A stretch of 64,000 nucleotides of DNA from an uncultured Pontibacter sp. (lineage in GTDB: Bacteria; Bacteroidota; Bacteroidia; Cytophagales; Hymenobacteraceae): the NCBI RefSeq assembly GCF_947499215.1, contig NZ_CANMNI010000003.1, positions 1-64,000 on the forward strand, given 5' to 3'. Each line of letters starts with the position of its first letter. Positions within the stretch are counted from its first letter, which is position 1. The position numbers and the translations under genes are program-made. A model generated the notes under the pieces. That model did no database searches, had not been told where the DNA came from, and saw only the letters and a list, made by a program, of their open reading frames with translations. This document shows positions 33,558 to 42,493 of this stretch, one piece after another.

Positions 33558-34763
33558 ATGACGGAGCCAATCTTTAAAGATATGCTGGTATTGGAGCTGG
33601 CCAGTGTACTGGCTGGGCCTAGTGTTGGGCAGTTCTTCGCCGAACTGGGAGCGACCGTTGTGAAGTTGGAGAATGCCACCACCGGTGGCGATGTGACACG
33701 CACTTGGAAACTGGCCTCTGAGCAGCAGGACACCAATGTGTCGGCGTACTTTTCGGCGGCCAACTGGGGCAAGCTCTCCGTAGGGCTCAATATTATGGAG
33801 GCCGCAGCGCTATCAGCGGTGCACCGCTTAGCGGCCAAAGCCGACGTGATCATTGCCAGCTACAAGCCCGGCGACGCCGAAAAGCTTCAGGTTGACTACC
33901 AAACGCTGAGCCAACTTAACCCGAAGCTTGTCTATGGCCACATAACCGGCTACGGCACCGAGGACCGACGGGCGGGGTATGACGCGGTGGTGCAAGCGGA
34001 GAGTGGCTTTATGCATATGAATGGCGAATTGGATGGTCCGCCTGTTAAAATGCCCGTGGCGCTGATGGACATTTTAGCGGCGCATCAGCTCAAAGAGGGC
34101 ATCCTGACAGCGCTGCTCCTGCGGGAACGTACCGGAAAGGGCCGCTATGTGAGCGTGTCGCTACTGGATGCGGCTGTGTCGGCACTGGCTAACCAAGCGA
34201 CCAATTACCTTGTGGCGGGGCACAACCCGCAGCGGATGGGGTCGGAGCATCCCAACATAGTGCCCTATGGCAGCGTGTTTACCAGTCAGGATGGGCTACC
34301 GCTGGTGCTGGCCATTGGCGGCGACCGACAGTTTCGCAGGCTATGCGAGGTGCTAGGGGATGCAGGTATGGCAGATCAGCCCAACTTTGCCACTAATAGC
34401 GCCCGCGTGCGATACCGAGCGGAGGTAAACAAACAACTTAGCGATTTGATAGGCCGACATAACCGAGACGAACTGTTGAGACAACTGCATGCGCTGCATG
34501 TGCCGGCCGGGGCCGTGAACAGCGTGGCCGAAGTGTTTGAGCTGCCACATGCGCAGCACATGCTGCTGACGCAGGAGCAAGGCGGTAGTGGTGTCAGGCA
34601 GGTGGCTTTTGTGAGCGAAGGTATGGCAGCAGACGCCATTATGCCACCACCGCACTACGCCGCGCACACCCGGCAGGTGTTGGAGCAACTGGTGGGGCTG
34701 CCTCCTGAGGTGATTGCAGCCATCCAGCTGACAATTGATGAAGATAAAAGTATAACCGATTGA
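33558..34763 (+). CDS. CaiB/BaiF family CoA transferase
   Basis: 401 aa, class III CoA transferase. The N-terminal CoA-binding region LELASVLAGPSVGQFFAELGATVVKLE (about 11-37) and the Asp-containing loop SLLDAAVSALANQATNYL (about 195-212) are typical. It moves CoA between carboxylic acids through an aspartyl anhydride. The substrate is unknown, and no acyl-CoA gene is adjacent. Confidence 0.92.
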   Translation: MTEPIFKDMLVLELASVLAGPSVGQFFAELGATVVKLENATTGGDVTRTWKLASEQQDTNVSAYFSAANWGKLSVGLNIMEAAALSAVHRLAAKADVIIASYKPGDAEKLQVDYQTLSQLNPKLVYGHITGYGTEDRRAGYDAVVQAESGFMHMNGELDGPPVKMPVALMDILAAHQLKEGILTALLLRERTGKGRYVSVSLLDAAVSALANQATNYLVAGHNPQRMGSEHPNIVPYGSVFTSQDGLPLVLAIGGDRQFRRLCEVLGDAGMADQPNFATNSARVRYRAEVNKQLSDLIGRHNRDELLRQLHALHVPAGAVNSVAEVFELPHAQHMLLTQEQGGSGVRQVAFVSEGMAADAIMPPPHYAAHTRQVLEQLVGLPPEVIAAIQLTIDEDKSITD

Positions 34764-34849
34764 TAAATAGAGGCAAGCGCTCCCTGAATAACTATTTGCA
34801 TTACAAAGCAGTACAATTTATAGCCTTTGCACCCAAGATTAACTTTTTT

Positions 34850-35521
34850 ATGAAAGATAGACTCGACGATATTATTACCGGCCTGCAACAGAAGTCCGCT
34901 ACGAAGCAGGCCATCTACCGGAATACCTACGAAACCTTTTCGCGCATGAAGGAAATCTCCCAGGATATAGTGGAGGAGTTGACAAACCGTATAACCAGCC
35001 ATAATGCCGATGTGGTGATCGAATATAGGGCCATCAGCGATCTCGAATTCCAGATCAAGTTTTCGGGCGATCTGCTTGTATTCGTTATGCACTCAAACAT
35101 CGTTACTTTTCCGGACGACTACGAGATCATGCGGACAGATTATATTGATGAGGACTTCAGACGCCGTTTCTTTGGGCATATCATGGCGTACAATTTTATG
35201 GCTGACACCATTAAGTATAACCGGCTGGATGATCCGGGTTATTTGGTGGGCCGCATGCTCATCAACATCGAAAACCACTTCTGTATTGAGGGAGTGAAGC
35301 AGCTTGATCTGCCTTACGACCAAATTGCCCGCAACGTGGTAAATGACGATACGCTTCGCCTGATAGTGGAGAGCGCCATGATCGCCGCTGTGAACAATGA
35401 CCTGATGGGGCAGGACGTGTCGGATATCGAGCGCATCACTTACAAGCAGAAGCTCGAGAACTCCCAACTGTCTAGACCGCGCAAGCTTGGCTTTATGATC
35501 AACCACGAATTGACGCACTAG
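34850..35521 (+). CDS. Conserved-looking protein of unknown function
   Basis: 223 aa from the ATG at 34850. A TTG at 34760 overlapping the previous stop is possible, but the 30 residues it adds look non-coding in character. Mixed alpha/beta, no signal or membrane segment. Central part MRTDYIDEDFRRRFFGHIMAYN resembles no family I can name. It follows the CoA transferase by 86 bp and shares a terminator with phhA. The even codon use and full length suggest a real gene. Confidence 0.7.
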   Translation: MKDRLDDIITGLQQKSATKQAIYRNTYETFSRMKEISQDIVEELTNRITSHNADVVIEYRAISDLEFQIKFSGDLLVFVMHSNIVTFPDDYEIMRTDYIDEDFRRRFFGHIMAYNFMADTIKYNRLDDPGYLVGRMLINIENHFCIEGVKQLDLPYDQIARNVVNDDTLRLIVESAMIAAVNNDLMGQDVSDIERITYKQKLENSQLSRPRKLGFMINHELTH

Positions 35522-35544
35522 CCAGTTAGCGACAAGGTAAATAA

Positions 35545-35597
35545 TACCCCTCCGGTTAAGGTATAAGACTATGAGATCTGCCTTAACCGGAGGGGTA
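35545..35597. terminator. Bidirectional terminator between the 34.9-35.5 kb gene and phhA
   Basis: A 17-bp perfect stem TACCCCTCCGGTTAAGG / CCTTAACCGGAGGGGTA with a 19-base loop. It lies between convergent stops at 35521 and 35611. T-rich DNA follows on the plus side (GTTGTTTTC). Confidence 0.85.
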
Positions 35598-35610
35598 GTT
35601 GTTTTCAAGT

Positions 35611-36360
35611 CTACTTGACTTCAATCAGTGAGTCCTGCTCACGCAGTTTTTGCAAAGCATTCTCCAAGGCAGGCAGGCTTTCCAGTAACTGCTCAAAACT
35701 GCTGATGCAGAAGTACTGGCTCTGGAAAGTCTCCTTAATGTAAGGCGTGTTGAGTATCTGCTCCACGTCAAACTCAAACTTCACACTTTCATCTGATACA
35801 GACAGATTGCTTTCTCCAACAGATGATAGAATGCCGGCCCCATAGATCTGTGCCTTTTGGCCCGGCTTTCGGAAAAGCCCGAACTCAATTGTGTACCAGT
35901 AGATGCGTGTCAGGCGGTCGATGATGTCGGGTCTGTCTAGGTGGGAGAGGGCCATTTCGGAGAGTTTGGCCAGAAACTCGCAGTATACAGGTATAGTGAG
36001 TAACGGCACGTGTCCAAACACATCATGGAACATGTCGGGCTCCTCAAGGTAGTCGAGCTGGTCCATGCGACGCACCCATACTGTGGCCGGGAAGCGCTTG
36101 CTGGCGATCAGTTGAAAGAATAGGGCATCGTCGACAATGCCCGGGGCAGCCACTACCTCAAAACCCGTAAGGGGCTTTAGCTTTCGGTTGATTTCGTTGA
36201 AATCAGGTATACGGTCACGGTTGAAACCTACTTTCTGCAATCCCTCCAGAAACTCTGGTATGGCTTTGTCAGGTAAGTTGCGCAGTTGGCGATCGTAAAG
36301 GATGGTCCATACTTCGTGGTTCTCGGAGGTGTAGCTGCTGTAGTTCTGTGTCAGGTTCAT
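35611..36360 (-). CDS. phhA: Phenylalanine 4-monooxygenase
   Basis: 249 aa, the catalytic core of the pterin-dependent aromatic amino acid hydroxylases. The iron ligands are two His in FHDVFGHVPLL (about 114-124) and a Glu in YWYTIEFGLF (about 154-163). It converts phenylalanine to tyrosine with tetrahydrobiopterin and oxygen. There is no N-terminal regulatory ACT domain, as usual in bacteria. The 286-base leader upstream holds a Tyr-rich peptide frame and a terminator, pointing to control by tyrosine supply. Confidence 0.95.
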   Translation of the reverse strand: MNLTQNYSSYTSENHEVWTILYDRQLRNLPDKAIPEFLEGLQKVGFNRDRIPDFNEINRKLKPLTGFEVVAAPGIVDDALFFQLIASKRFPATVWVRRMDQLDYLEEPDMFHDVFGHVPLLTIPVYCEFLAKLSEMALSHLDRPDIIDRLTRIYWYTIEFGLFRKPGQKAQIYGAGILSSVGESNLSVSDESVKFEFDVEQILNTPYIKETFQSQYFCISSFEQLLESLPALENALQKLREQDSLIEVK

Positions 36361-36396
36361 GGCTGTTGTGTTTCTTAGTTTAAAATGGAATAGGTA

Positions 36397-36429
36397 TAAA
36401 AAGAAAAAAGCAGAGCTTTCGCTCTGCTT
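36397..36429 (-). terminator. Leader terminator of phhA (attenuator)
   Basis: Minus strand: AAGCAGAGC (36429-36421), loop GAAA, GCTCTGCTT (36416-36408), then TTTTTCTTTTT. It lies 37 bases before the phhA ATG and downstream of the leader frame, so transcripts entering phhA must pass it. A segment right after the Tyr codons, GCTCTACTGC (36522-36513), is complementary to the 5' arm region at 8 of 10 positions and may act as antiterminator; that alternative pairing is the weaker part of the case. Confidence 0.75.
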
Positions 36430-36472
36430 CAGTTGTATCAGTTAAGAAGTGCCGGATGGGGCTTTTTCCTTT

Positions 36473-36646
36473 TTAGGTGCGGTTTAAAAATCGCCTGATT
36501 GCCTGAGAGAGCGCAGTAGAGCAGCGGTAATAATAACCGTAGCAATAATAGGCGGCACGATAGCAATCAGCGGAAATAGCATGCAGCAGCACGATGCCTA
36601 GTGGCATGGGCAAACGGAGGGTCGCTATGGCTGCTGGTGTATGCAT
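36473..36646 (-). CDS. Tyrosine-rich leader peptide of phhA
   Basis: 57 codons, ATG at 36646, TAA at 36475-36473; an internal ATG at codon 14 would give 44 residues. Residues 28-41 read CYRAAYYCYGYYYR: seven Tyr in twelve positions (29, 33, 34, 36, 38, 39, 40). Elsewhere Tyr is absent. The frame precedes the terminator at 36397-36429 and the gene for the enzyme that makes tyrosine. When charged tRNA-Tyr is scarce the ribosome should stall here and favour readthrough. No other function for such a peptide is apparent. Confidence 0.75.
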   Translation of the reverse strand: MHTPAAIATLRLPMPLGIVLLHAISADCYRAAYYCYGYYYRCSTALSQAIRRFLNRT

Positions 36647-36806
36647 GATTTTATTGATGGACGCAATGACGCGATAATTGCGATAAACGCAAAATTTTCT
36701 GCAAGGTTTTTCCTTCGCCGCCGAGACCTCGAGTGGATATGCCTGAACTTATGCCAAAGACGTATAAAAGGGTATAGCACAACGGGGGCTTTAAATTGCA
36801 TCAGGT

Positions 36807-37931
36807 ATGGAGGCACCAAAACGAACGGATAGTACTTCTGGTAGCATCGACTTAAGAAAGTGGTTGATTAATCTGTTCGTGCTCGTTCTGCCTGCCGCAC
36901 TTGCAACCTGCACCGCACCGCCAGCGGGCACTGAGCCGCTCCGCACACAGCATGTGGTCATTTTGGTGATTGACGGCACGCGCTGGTCCGAAACATGGGC
37001 CGCAACTCCCGGCCTTATTCCCAACATGTCCACTACCCTGCGTCGGGAAGGTAGCTTTTTCCCGAACTTTCTAAACGACGGGTATACCTACACAAACTCG
37101 GGACACACGGCTATTATTACTGGCGTGAACCAGCCAATTGATAATTATGGCGATGAACTTCCGGCGAACCCTTCCATTTTTCAGTATTTTCTGAAGCAGT
37201 CTGGAAAACCGGCGACAGCCGCTTGGATTGTGTCGAGCAAAGATAAACTGCACATACTGGCCGATACCCAGCGACCTGATTGGAAAGGTACTTTTAATCC
37301 GTCTGTAAATGCCGGCGTCAATGGTCCCGGGACCGGCTACCGCATGGACTCGCTCACCTTGGTAGAGGCAAAGCGGATACTGACTACCCACAAGCCGAAC
37401 CTGATGCTCATTAACTTTATGGAGCCCGATGGGTATGCCCATGCCGGCAACGAAGAGAATTACCTGAGGGGCATTGTTAGGACGGACAGGTATGCGAAGC
37501 AGCTTTGGGATTTTCTGAATGAGAACGAACCTTTTAAACGGAACACGACCCTTTTCATCACCACTGACCACGGTCGGCACTTAGACGGGATAAACGGCGG
37601 CTGGATGGAGCACGGCGACAACTGCGCTGGCTGCCAGCAGATTTATCTGCTGGCGCTGGGACCTGATTTCAACAAAGGGGAAATAGCGACCCGGCATACA
37701 CTGATTGACATTGCGCCCACTGTTGCCCGTTTGCTCAACTTCGAGATGGACTCTGTGGTAGTGGTGCCGCGTGTGGACACTACTGTAGTAGAGCTTGCCA
37801 TGGATACAACGATCGTAGCACCGAGGAGAGATTCTATCCGGTTAGAAATTAAAATGGATACTACTGTGCTGCAGGGAAGCTTCATAAAAGAGCTGTTTCC
37901 TAGAAAGCGTCTCAAAGAATTGGGCCTTTAA
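36807..37931 (+). CDS. Alkaline phosphatase-superfamily hydrolase, probably exported
   Basis: 374 aa. N-terminal membrane/signal segment at about 16-36 (LINLFVLVLPAALATC, a possible lipobox Cys). AlkP fold: metal Asp in LVIDGTRWSE (about 53-62), nucleophile region SGHTAIITGV (about 97-106), and the late metal-binding TTDHGRHLDG and MEHGDN. It may be a phosphodiesterase, phosphatase or sulfatase. The C-terminal 60 residues carry three diverged copies of a MDTT(V/I)V-type repeat (about 310-358), probably a linker or stalk. Confidence 0.82.
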   Translation: MEAPKRTDSTSGSIDLRKWLINLFVLVLPAALATCTAPPAGTEPLRTQHVVILVIDGTRWSETWAATPGLIPNMSTTLRREGSFFPNFLNDGYTYTNSGHTAIITGVNQPIDNYGDELPANPSIFQYFLKQSGKPATAAWIVSSKDKLHILADTQRPDWKGTFNPSVNAGVNGPGTGYRMDSLTLVEAKRILTTHKPNLMLINFMEPDGYAHAGNEENYLRGIVRTDRYAKQLWDFLNENEPFKRNTTLFITTDHGRHLDGINGGWMEHGDNCAGCQQIYLLALGPDFNKGEIATRHTLIDIAPTVARLLNFEMDSVVVVPRVDTTVVELAMDTTIVAPRRDSIRLEIKMDTTVLQGSFIKELFPRKRLKELGL

Positions 37932-38044
37932 GCTCATCATTGCCTTATTTACTGAAACCCACAACTGACAGTCCTCCTACCATTCGTGCTACAAATGTAG
38001 CTTGCCACTGCGTGCTGACCGATATCTGATTAAAAAGCAGAGAA

Positions 38045-39148
38045 ATGGCCTTAATTATTACATCAAAGCGAATACGTCGCAGGGTTGTCAGCTGTGTATA
38101 CCTGCTGGTGTGGGCTTTGCTGCCATGGCAGCAGGTATGGGGGCAGCCAGAGAGTTCTTTGTTTACAGACGAGGAGGTGCTCCAGCTAAAACTGGTTGTA
38201 GACTTTCAAAAACTGCTCAAAGACAGGGGCGACGAACGGTCTTATCATATGGGCACACTGTCTTACACAGGCGCTAAAGGAGAAACAGTTGCTTTGCCGT
38301 TAAAAGTGATGGTTAGGGGTAACCGACGCCGCGATCCGAGAGTGTGCCGATTTCCTCCGCTCATGCTCAACTTTATCCGGAAAGAAATGCCGGAGGGAAC
38401 CATCTTTGCCGGACAGAATAAAATTAAACTGGTGACGCATTGCATCGGGGACGAGTATGTGCTGCGGGAGTATCTGGTGTACAAGGTATACAACCTCCTG
38501 ACGGAACAAAGCTATCGCGTGAGGCTGTGCCAAGTAGAATATGCCGATTCACTTGGGAAACGGAAAATTGAACAGCACTACGCCTTTATGATTGAGGATG
38601 ACAAGGATATGGCTGCTCGGAGTGAGGCGAAGCTTATACCTAAGAAAAGGATCGTGCGGATGGAGCGCGCCGATCAGCGCGTGATGGCCCGACTGGCGCT
38701 TTTTCAGTACATGATGGGAAATACGGATTGGTCTGTGCCTTTCCGCCATAACATCGACCTCATGGCAACAGATTCGCTAGCGCCTCCTATACCTGTGCCC
38801 TTCGATTTTGACTATGCAGGGATGGTAGCGGCGCCTTATGCCACGCCGCCACCAGAATTGGGTATAAAATCTGTAAGACAGCGGTTATACCGCGCGTATA
38901 GTTTCCCTGAGAACATTTACCGAGAGACCACAAACACTTTTAATGCTCTCCGAACGCCCATCTATGCTATGTACAGGCAATGCGAGCCTTTAAGCAAATC
39001 AGGCCGAAAGCAGTCACTAAAGTATTTAGATGGTTTTTACAGCATTATAAACAACCCTCGCAAGTTCGAGCGGGAAATCGTGAAAGTAGGAGAACGGAAT
39101 GAGCGGGAGTATGTGGCTGTAATTGGGCTGGAAAAGAAAAAGCGTTGA
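38045..39148 (+). CDS. Exported protein of unknown function, possibly kinase-like (CotH/FAM20-type) fold
   Basis: 367 aa with an N-terminal signal peptide (hydrophobic 14-31, cleavage near GQPES). The central motif GNTDWSVPFRHNIDL (about 224-238) and PFDFDYAG (about 251-258) recall the catalytic Asp/Asn and metal-binding DFD-like Asp of CotH-type and FAM20-type secretory kinases. I infer this from motif spacing only; no nucleotide loop was confirmed. The stop codon lies inside a terminator stem shared with the convergent ABC-F gene. Confidence 0.6.
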   Translation: MALIITSKRIRRRVVSCVYLLVWALLPWQQVWGQPESSLFTDEEVLQLKLVVDFQKLLKDRGDERSYHMGTLSYTGAKGETVALPLKVMVRGNRRRDPRVCRFPPLMLNFIRKEMPEGTIFAGQNKIKLVTHCIGDEYVLREYLVYKVYNLLTEQSYRVRLCQVEYADSLGKRKIEQHYAFMIEDDKDMAARSEAKLIPKKRIVRMERADQRVMARLALFQYMMGNTDWSVPFRHNIDLMATDSLAPPIPVPFDFDYAGMVAAPYATPPPELGIKSVRQRLYRAYSFPENIYRETTNTFNALRTPIYAMYRQCEPLSKSGRKQSLKYLDGFYSIINNPRKFEREIVKVGERNEREYVAVIGLEKKKR

Positions 39149-39173
39149 TACGGAGAGACTCCCTATCAACGCT
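39141..39173 (-). terminator. Terminator of the ABC-F gene, overlapping the end of the convergent gene
   Basis: A 10-bp stem AGCGTTGATA / TATCAACGCT with a 13-base loop. On the minus strand it is followed by TTTTTCTTTTCC. The left arm includes the TGA stop (39146-39148) of the plus-strand gene, so coding and terminator sequence overlap. Confidence 0.75.
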
Positions 39174-39197
39174 TTAATGTTTAGAATGGTCAAAGGC

Positions 39198-41075
39198 TTA
39201 CATGATCTCTGAAAGTTCGAGCCAGCGCATCTCTTTTTCTTCTAACTGCTCGTTTATCTGCTCCAGTTCCATCGCCCAAGCGTTCAGCTGTTCGTGATCG
39301 GTGGTGGTGCCGGCATTCATGATTTCTATGAGATCTGTTTTACGGCTTTCCAGTTTTCCCATTTGCTGCTCGAGCTCTTCAAACTCCTTTTTCTCCTGAT
39401 AAGTTGGCTTGCGCTTGCCTTCCGATTTTTCCTGTTTCTTCTCAGGTATAGCGGCAGGAGCAGCCTGTTTGGTTTCTTGAGCGTTTTTGTCCTGTTCTTT
39501 CAGCCACTCACGGTAGTCGGTGTAGTTGCCCGGGAAGTTACGGATCTTGCCCTCGCCTTCGAACACGAACAGATGTTCTACGAGTCGGTCCATGAAATAA
39601 CGGTCGTGCGACACCATCAGCAGGCAGCCCCCGAAGTTGAGCAGAAAGTCCTCTAGTATATTGAGCGTGATGATGTCAAGATCGTTGGTGGGCTCATCGA
39701 GAATCAGGAAGTTGGGATTCTTGATGAGAACGCGAAGCAGTTGCAGCCTACGCTTCTCTCCACCGCTCAGTTTGCTCACAAAGGTATATTGCTGCGCCGG
39801 AGGAAATTGGAAATGCTGCAGAAACTGGCTAGCCGTGATTACCTCGCCGTTGGCCATTTCCACCACCTCGGCAATCTCTTTCACGATGTCGATTACCCGC
39901 TGGTCGTCCTTAAATGTGAGTTCATCTTGGGTATAGTAACCGAATACGGTTGTTTGGCCGGCATCGATCGTGCCACTGTCGGGCTGCAGTTTGCCGGTGA
40001 GCATGTTCAGGAAAGTGGACTTTCCAGCGCCGTTCGGGCCTACTACACCTATTCTGTCCTTTTTCTTGAAGACATAGGAAAAGTCGTCCACTATTTTCTT
40101 GTCGCCAAAAGACTTCGAGATATGGTCCACCTCGATGATCTTACCGCCCTGTCGGGTTGTCTTTACAGAAAGCTCCAACTGTGGGGCAGCTGTTTTCTTG
40201 GCGGCTTTTTCCTTCAGTTCCTCAAAGGCATCGACTCTATACTTGGCCTTGGTGCCACGGGCCTTTGGCTGACGGCGGATCCAGTCCAACTCCTTGCGCA
40301 TCAGGTTGCGGGCTTTCTCGGTCTCAGCGGCGGCCATTTCCTCCCGCGACGCTTTTTTCTCCACAAAGTAGCTGTAGTTGCCCTTGTAGGTATAGAGTTC
40401 GCCGTTGTCGAGTTCCGCTATCTCATTGGCCACTTTGTCTAGGAAGTAGCGGTCGTGCGTTACCATGAGCAACGTGGTGTTTTGGGTAGAGAGCAGGCCC
40501 TCCAGCCACTCGATCGTGTCGAGGTCCAAGTGGTTGGTGGGCTCATCAAGTATAAGCATGCTCGGCTCTTCGATGAGCACCCGCGCCATGGCCACACGCT
40601 TGCGCTGACCACCGGAGAGGTGCTTTATCTGCTGGTCAAGGTTGTGGATGCCCAGTTTGGAGAGTATTTGCTTGACTTTGATCTCGAAATCCCAAGCCTG
40701 CAGCTCGTCCATACGCTCCATCAGCTCTTGCATCTTCTCGGCGCTGGTGTCGGCGTGGGAGATGGCCACCTCGTAGTCGCGTATCAGATCCAGCACTTCG
40801 CCCTGTCCTCCAAAAATGGTCTGCTGCACCGTCAGTTCCTCGTCAAACTCCGGGTTCTGACCCAGAAAACCGATGGTAACCTCTTTGCGCACGCTCACGC
40901 TGCCCTCGTCGGGTGGCAGTTTGCCAGCCAGCACATTAAGTAGGGTGGTTTTGCCGGAGCCGTTTACACCCACCAGTGCTACACGCTGTCCTTGGCTAAT
41001 ACCGAAGTTAAGGTTCTTAAAAAGCCAGCGATCACTGAAGCTCTTGGCTATATTTTCTGCGGATAGGTAATTCAT
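39198..41075 (-). CDS. ABC-F family ATPase (Uup/EttA-like ribosome-associated)
   Basis: 625 aa with two ATP-binding cassettes and no membrane domain. First cassette: Walker A GVNGSGKTT (about 36-44), signature LSGGQRKRVAMARVL. Second: Walker A GPNGAGKST (about 345-353), signature LSGGEKRRLQLLRVL. The linker of about 80 residues between them is basic (the P-site tRNA interaction motif). A C-terminal coiled coil (about 560-625, KEFEELEQQMGKLESRK) resembles Uup. It acts on the ribosome during translation; an antibiotic-protection role is possible but unproven. Confidence 0.92.
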   Translation of the reverse strand: MNYLSAENIAKSFSDRWLFKNLNFGISQGQRVALVGVNGSGKTTLLNVLAGKLPPDEGSVSVRKEVTIGFLGQNPEFDEELTVQQTIFGGQGEVLDLIRDYEVAISHADTSAEKMQELMERMDELQAWDFEIKVKQILSKLGIHNLDQQIKHLSGGQRKRVAMARVLIEEPSMLILDEPTNHLDLDTIEWLEGLLSTQNTTLLMVTHDRYFLDKVANEIAELDNGELYTYKGNYSYFVEKKASREEMAAAETEKARNLMRKELDWIRRQPKARGTKAKYRVDAFEELKEKAAKKTAAPQLELSVKTTRQGGKIIEVDHISKSFGDKKIVDDFSYVFKKKDRIGVVGPNGAGKSTFLNMLTGKLQPDSGTIDAGQTTVFGYYTQDELTFKDDQRVIDIVKEIAEVVEMANGEVITASQFLQHFQFPPAQQYTFVSKLSGGEKRRLQLLRVLIKNPNFLILDEPTNDLDIITLNILEDFLLNFGGCLLMVSHDRYFMDRLVEHLFVFEGEGKIRNFPGNYTDYREWLKEQDKNAQETKQAAPAAIPEKKQEKSEGKRKPTYQEKKEFEELEQQMGKLESRKTDLIEIMNAGTTTDHEQLNAWAMELEQINEQLEEKEMRWLELSEIM

Positions 41076-41118
41076 AGGGCAAATTTAGTCATTTCTATGC
41101 TATGGCACAGTCAAAATA

Positions 41119-41148
41119 AAACAGGCCAGCCCTAAGGCTAGCCTGTTT
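41119..41148 (-). terminator. Terminator of the SPW gene
   Basis: Stem AAACAGGC-AGCC / GGCT-GCCTGTTT (one mismatch) with a 4-base loop. On the minus strand it ends in TTTTATTTTG and lies 22 bases after the stop at 41170. Confidence 0.82.
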
Positions 41149-41169
41149 AGTATACATAGTTTATGTGGA

Positions 41170-41559
41170 CTATCTTACAGTTTCTTCATTTGCCATATTA
41201 GTTTTGTAGGCCCTGCTAGGTGTGCGGTGCGTAGTGAGTGACGCCAGCATAGAGAACACACCAAAGACAAGATGTGGCGTATACACGTAATCAGCAAAGC
41301 CAAAAATCCAAGGCGACAGCGCCAGTATAACACCTATACCAAAATCAAGCATCAGGTGGGTCTGCATCGGGATCTTCTTTACAAGTCCCACCTCAAAATC
41401 GGTCAGCGCGGCTTGAATGAGTACAATCGCACCTATTACAACGGCCACCCAAGTTTCGGCACCTCCAGCGGCAAAGCCGAATAGCCAAGGTGATGCTATT
41501 AGTAAAACACCATATATGTAATCCAATATACCGTGAAAACGGGTTGGGATAAATCTCAT
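41170..41559 (-). CDS. SPW-repeat membrane protein
   Basis: 129 aa with four helices forming two copies of the SPW repeat: ASPWLFGFA (about 22-30) and LSPWIFGFA (about 81-89). Each copy is a hairpin of two helices. Function unknown. Short and complete, with its own terminator. Confidence 0.92.
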   Translation of the reverse strand: MRFIPTRFHGILDYIYGVLLIASPWLFGFAAGGAETWVAVVIGAIVLIQAALTDFEVGLVKKIPMQTHLMLDFGIGVILALSPWIFGFADYVYTPHLVFGVFSMLASLTTHRTPSRAYKTNMANEETVR

Positions 41560-41646
41560 AAAGTCCTCCTTTCTAGTTGTATTACAAACTATAGTATACG
41601 TATATCGATAAGAGGTGGTAGCGTTGCTTCGTTGAATCAGTGCAAT

Positions 41647-42174
41647 TTATTGCTCGGTCATGACCAGTGTGCGGGCTACATAGTCATGCAACGCTTGGCG
41701 ACGGCGTGTGAAAAGAATCAGTATAAAACCCAAGAGCACCGGCAGCAAAGAGAGAATGCGCGAAAAGTACCGCAAATTCGCCTGCCAGAAAGAAATGCGT
41801 TTGCCTCGCAAGTCTGTCACTTTTAAGCCTAAGGTAAACTTGCCAACAGTGGCCTGTTTGGGAGAAGCCTCTAGCAGGGTATAGTACAGCCAGTGTAGTA
41901 CGGGAAAGTACATGCTGAAAAAGAAAAGCTGTATCACGGATTGAAATTCCATCATGTCAAATCGGCCTGCTACGAGGATTTCTTTCCACGTGTCGAAATG
42001 CGCTGCACTGTCCGTAACAGAGTAGAGGATGATGGAATACCAGAATACCAAGATTGTCGTATCGATAAGCGATGCGACAAAACGACCTACAAAGCTACCG
42101 TAAAGCGGAGTACGCTTCACTACAGGTGAGCTTGGCGTGATGATAAAGGCAGAGTCGGTGATAGCAGTTGGCAT
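41647..42174 (-). CDS. RDD family membrane protein
   Basis: 175 aa. The family pattern is an Arg followed later by two Asp: GRFVASLIDTTIL (about 30-42) at helix 1, a long second helix (about 84-102), and helix 3 after KFTLGLKVTDLRGKRIS (about 112-128). Substrate and role unknown; relatives are suspected transporters. Confidence 0.88.
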   Translation of the reverse strand: MPTAITDSAFIITPSSPVVKRTPLYGSFVGRFVASLIDTTILVFWYSIILYSVTDSAAHFDTWKEILVAGRFDMMEFQSVIQLFFFSMYFPVLHWLYYTLLEASPKQATVGKFTLGLKVTDLRGKRISFWQANLRYFSRILSLLPVLLGFILILFTRRRQALHDYVARTLVMTEQ

Positions 42175-42493
42175 AAGGGCTATACTTGATGGTGAATAAT
42201 CTGCATTGCCGGCTGTATGGCAATGCCAACGGGAGGTGAAACTAACTGTCAGTCCTTTTCAGGTAGCAGTTATGCCTAGGTAGTACTGAATCACTAAATA
42301 TATTAAATAATAATTTATTTACAAAATATATTTTTAAATTAATATTTAGTTGATTTGGTATATGTTTTTGTGTTGTTGAATTATAACCTAATAATAACAA
42401 GTAAAAATTCAAACTGATATTCATTTTGGGTAAACGTATCAAAAATATTGGTCAACATGAGAATTAGACGGTTTTAGCATAACTTCGTGCCCT
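42175..42493. other. Divergent A+T-rich intergenic region before murI
   Basis: About 320 bases between divergent genes, A+T-rich from 42290 on, with no recognisable gene or RNA. A small inverted repeat TGCATTGCC / GGCAATGCC (about 42203-42224) lies 30 bases upstream of the RDD gene, read on the plus strand. No convincing promoter boxes were identified. Confidence 0.45.
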
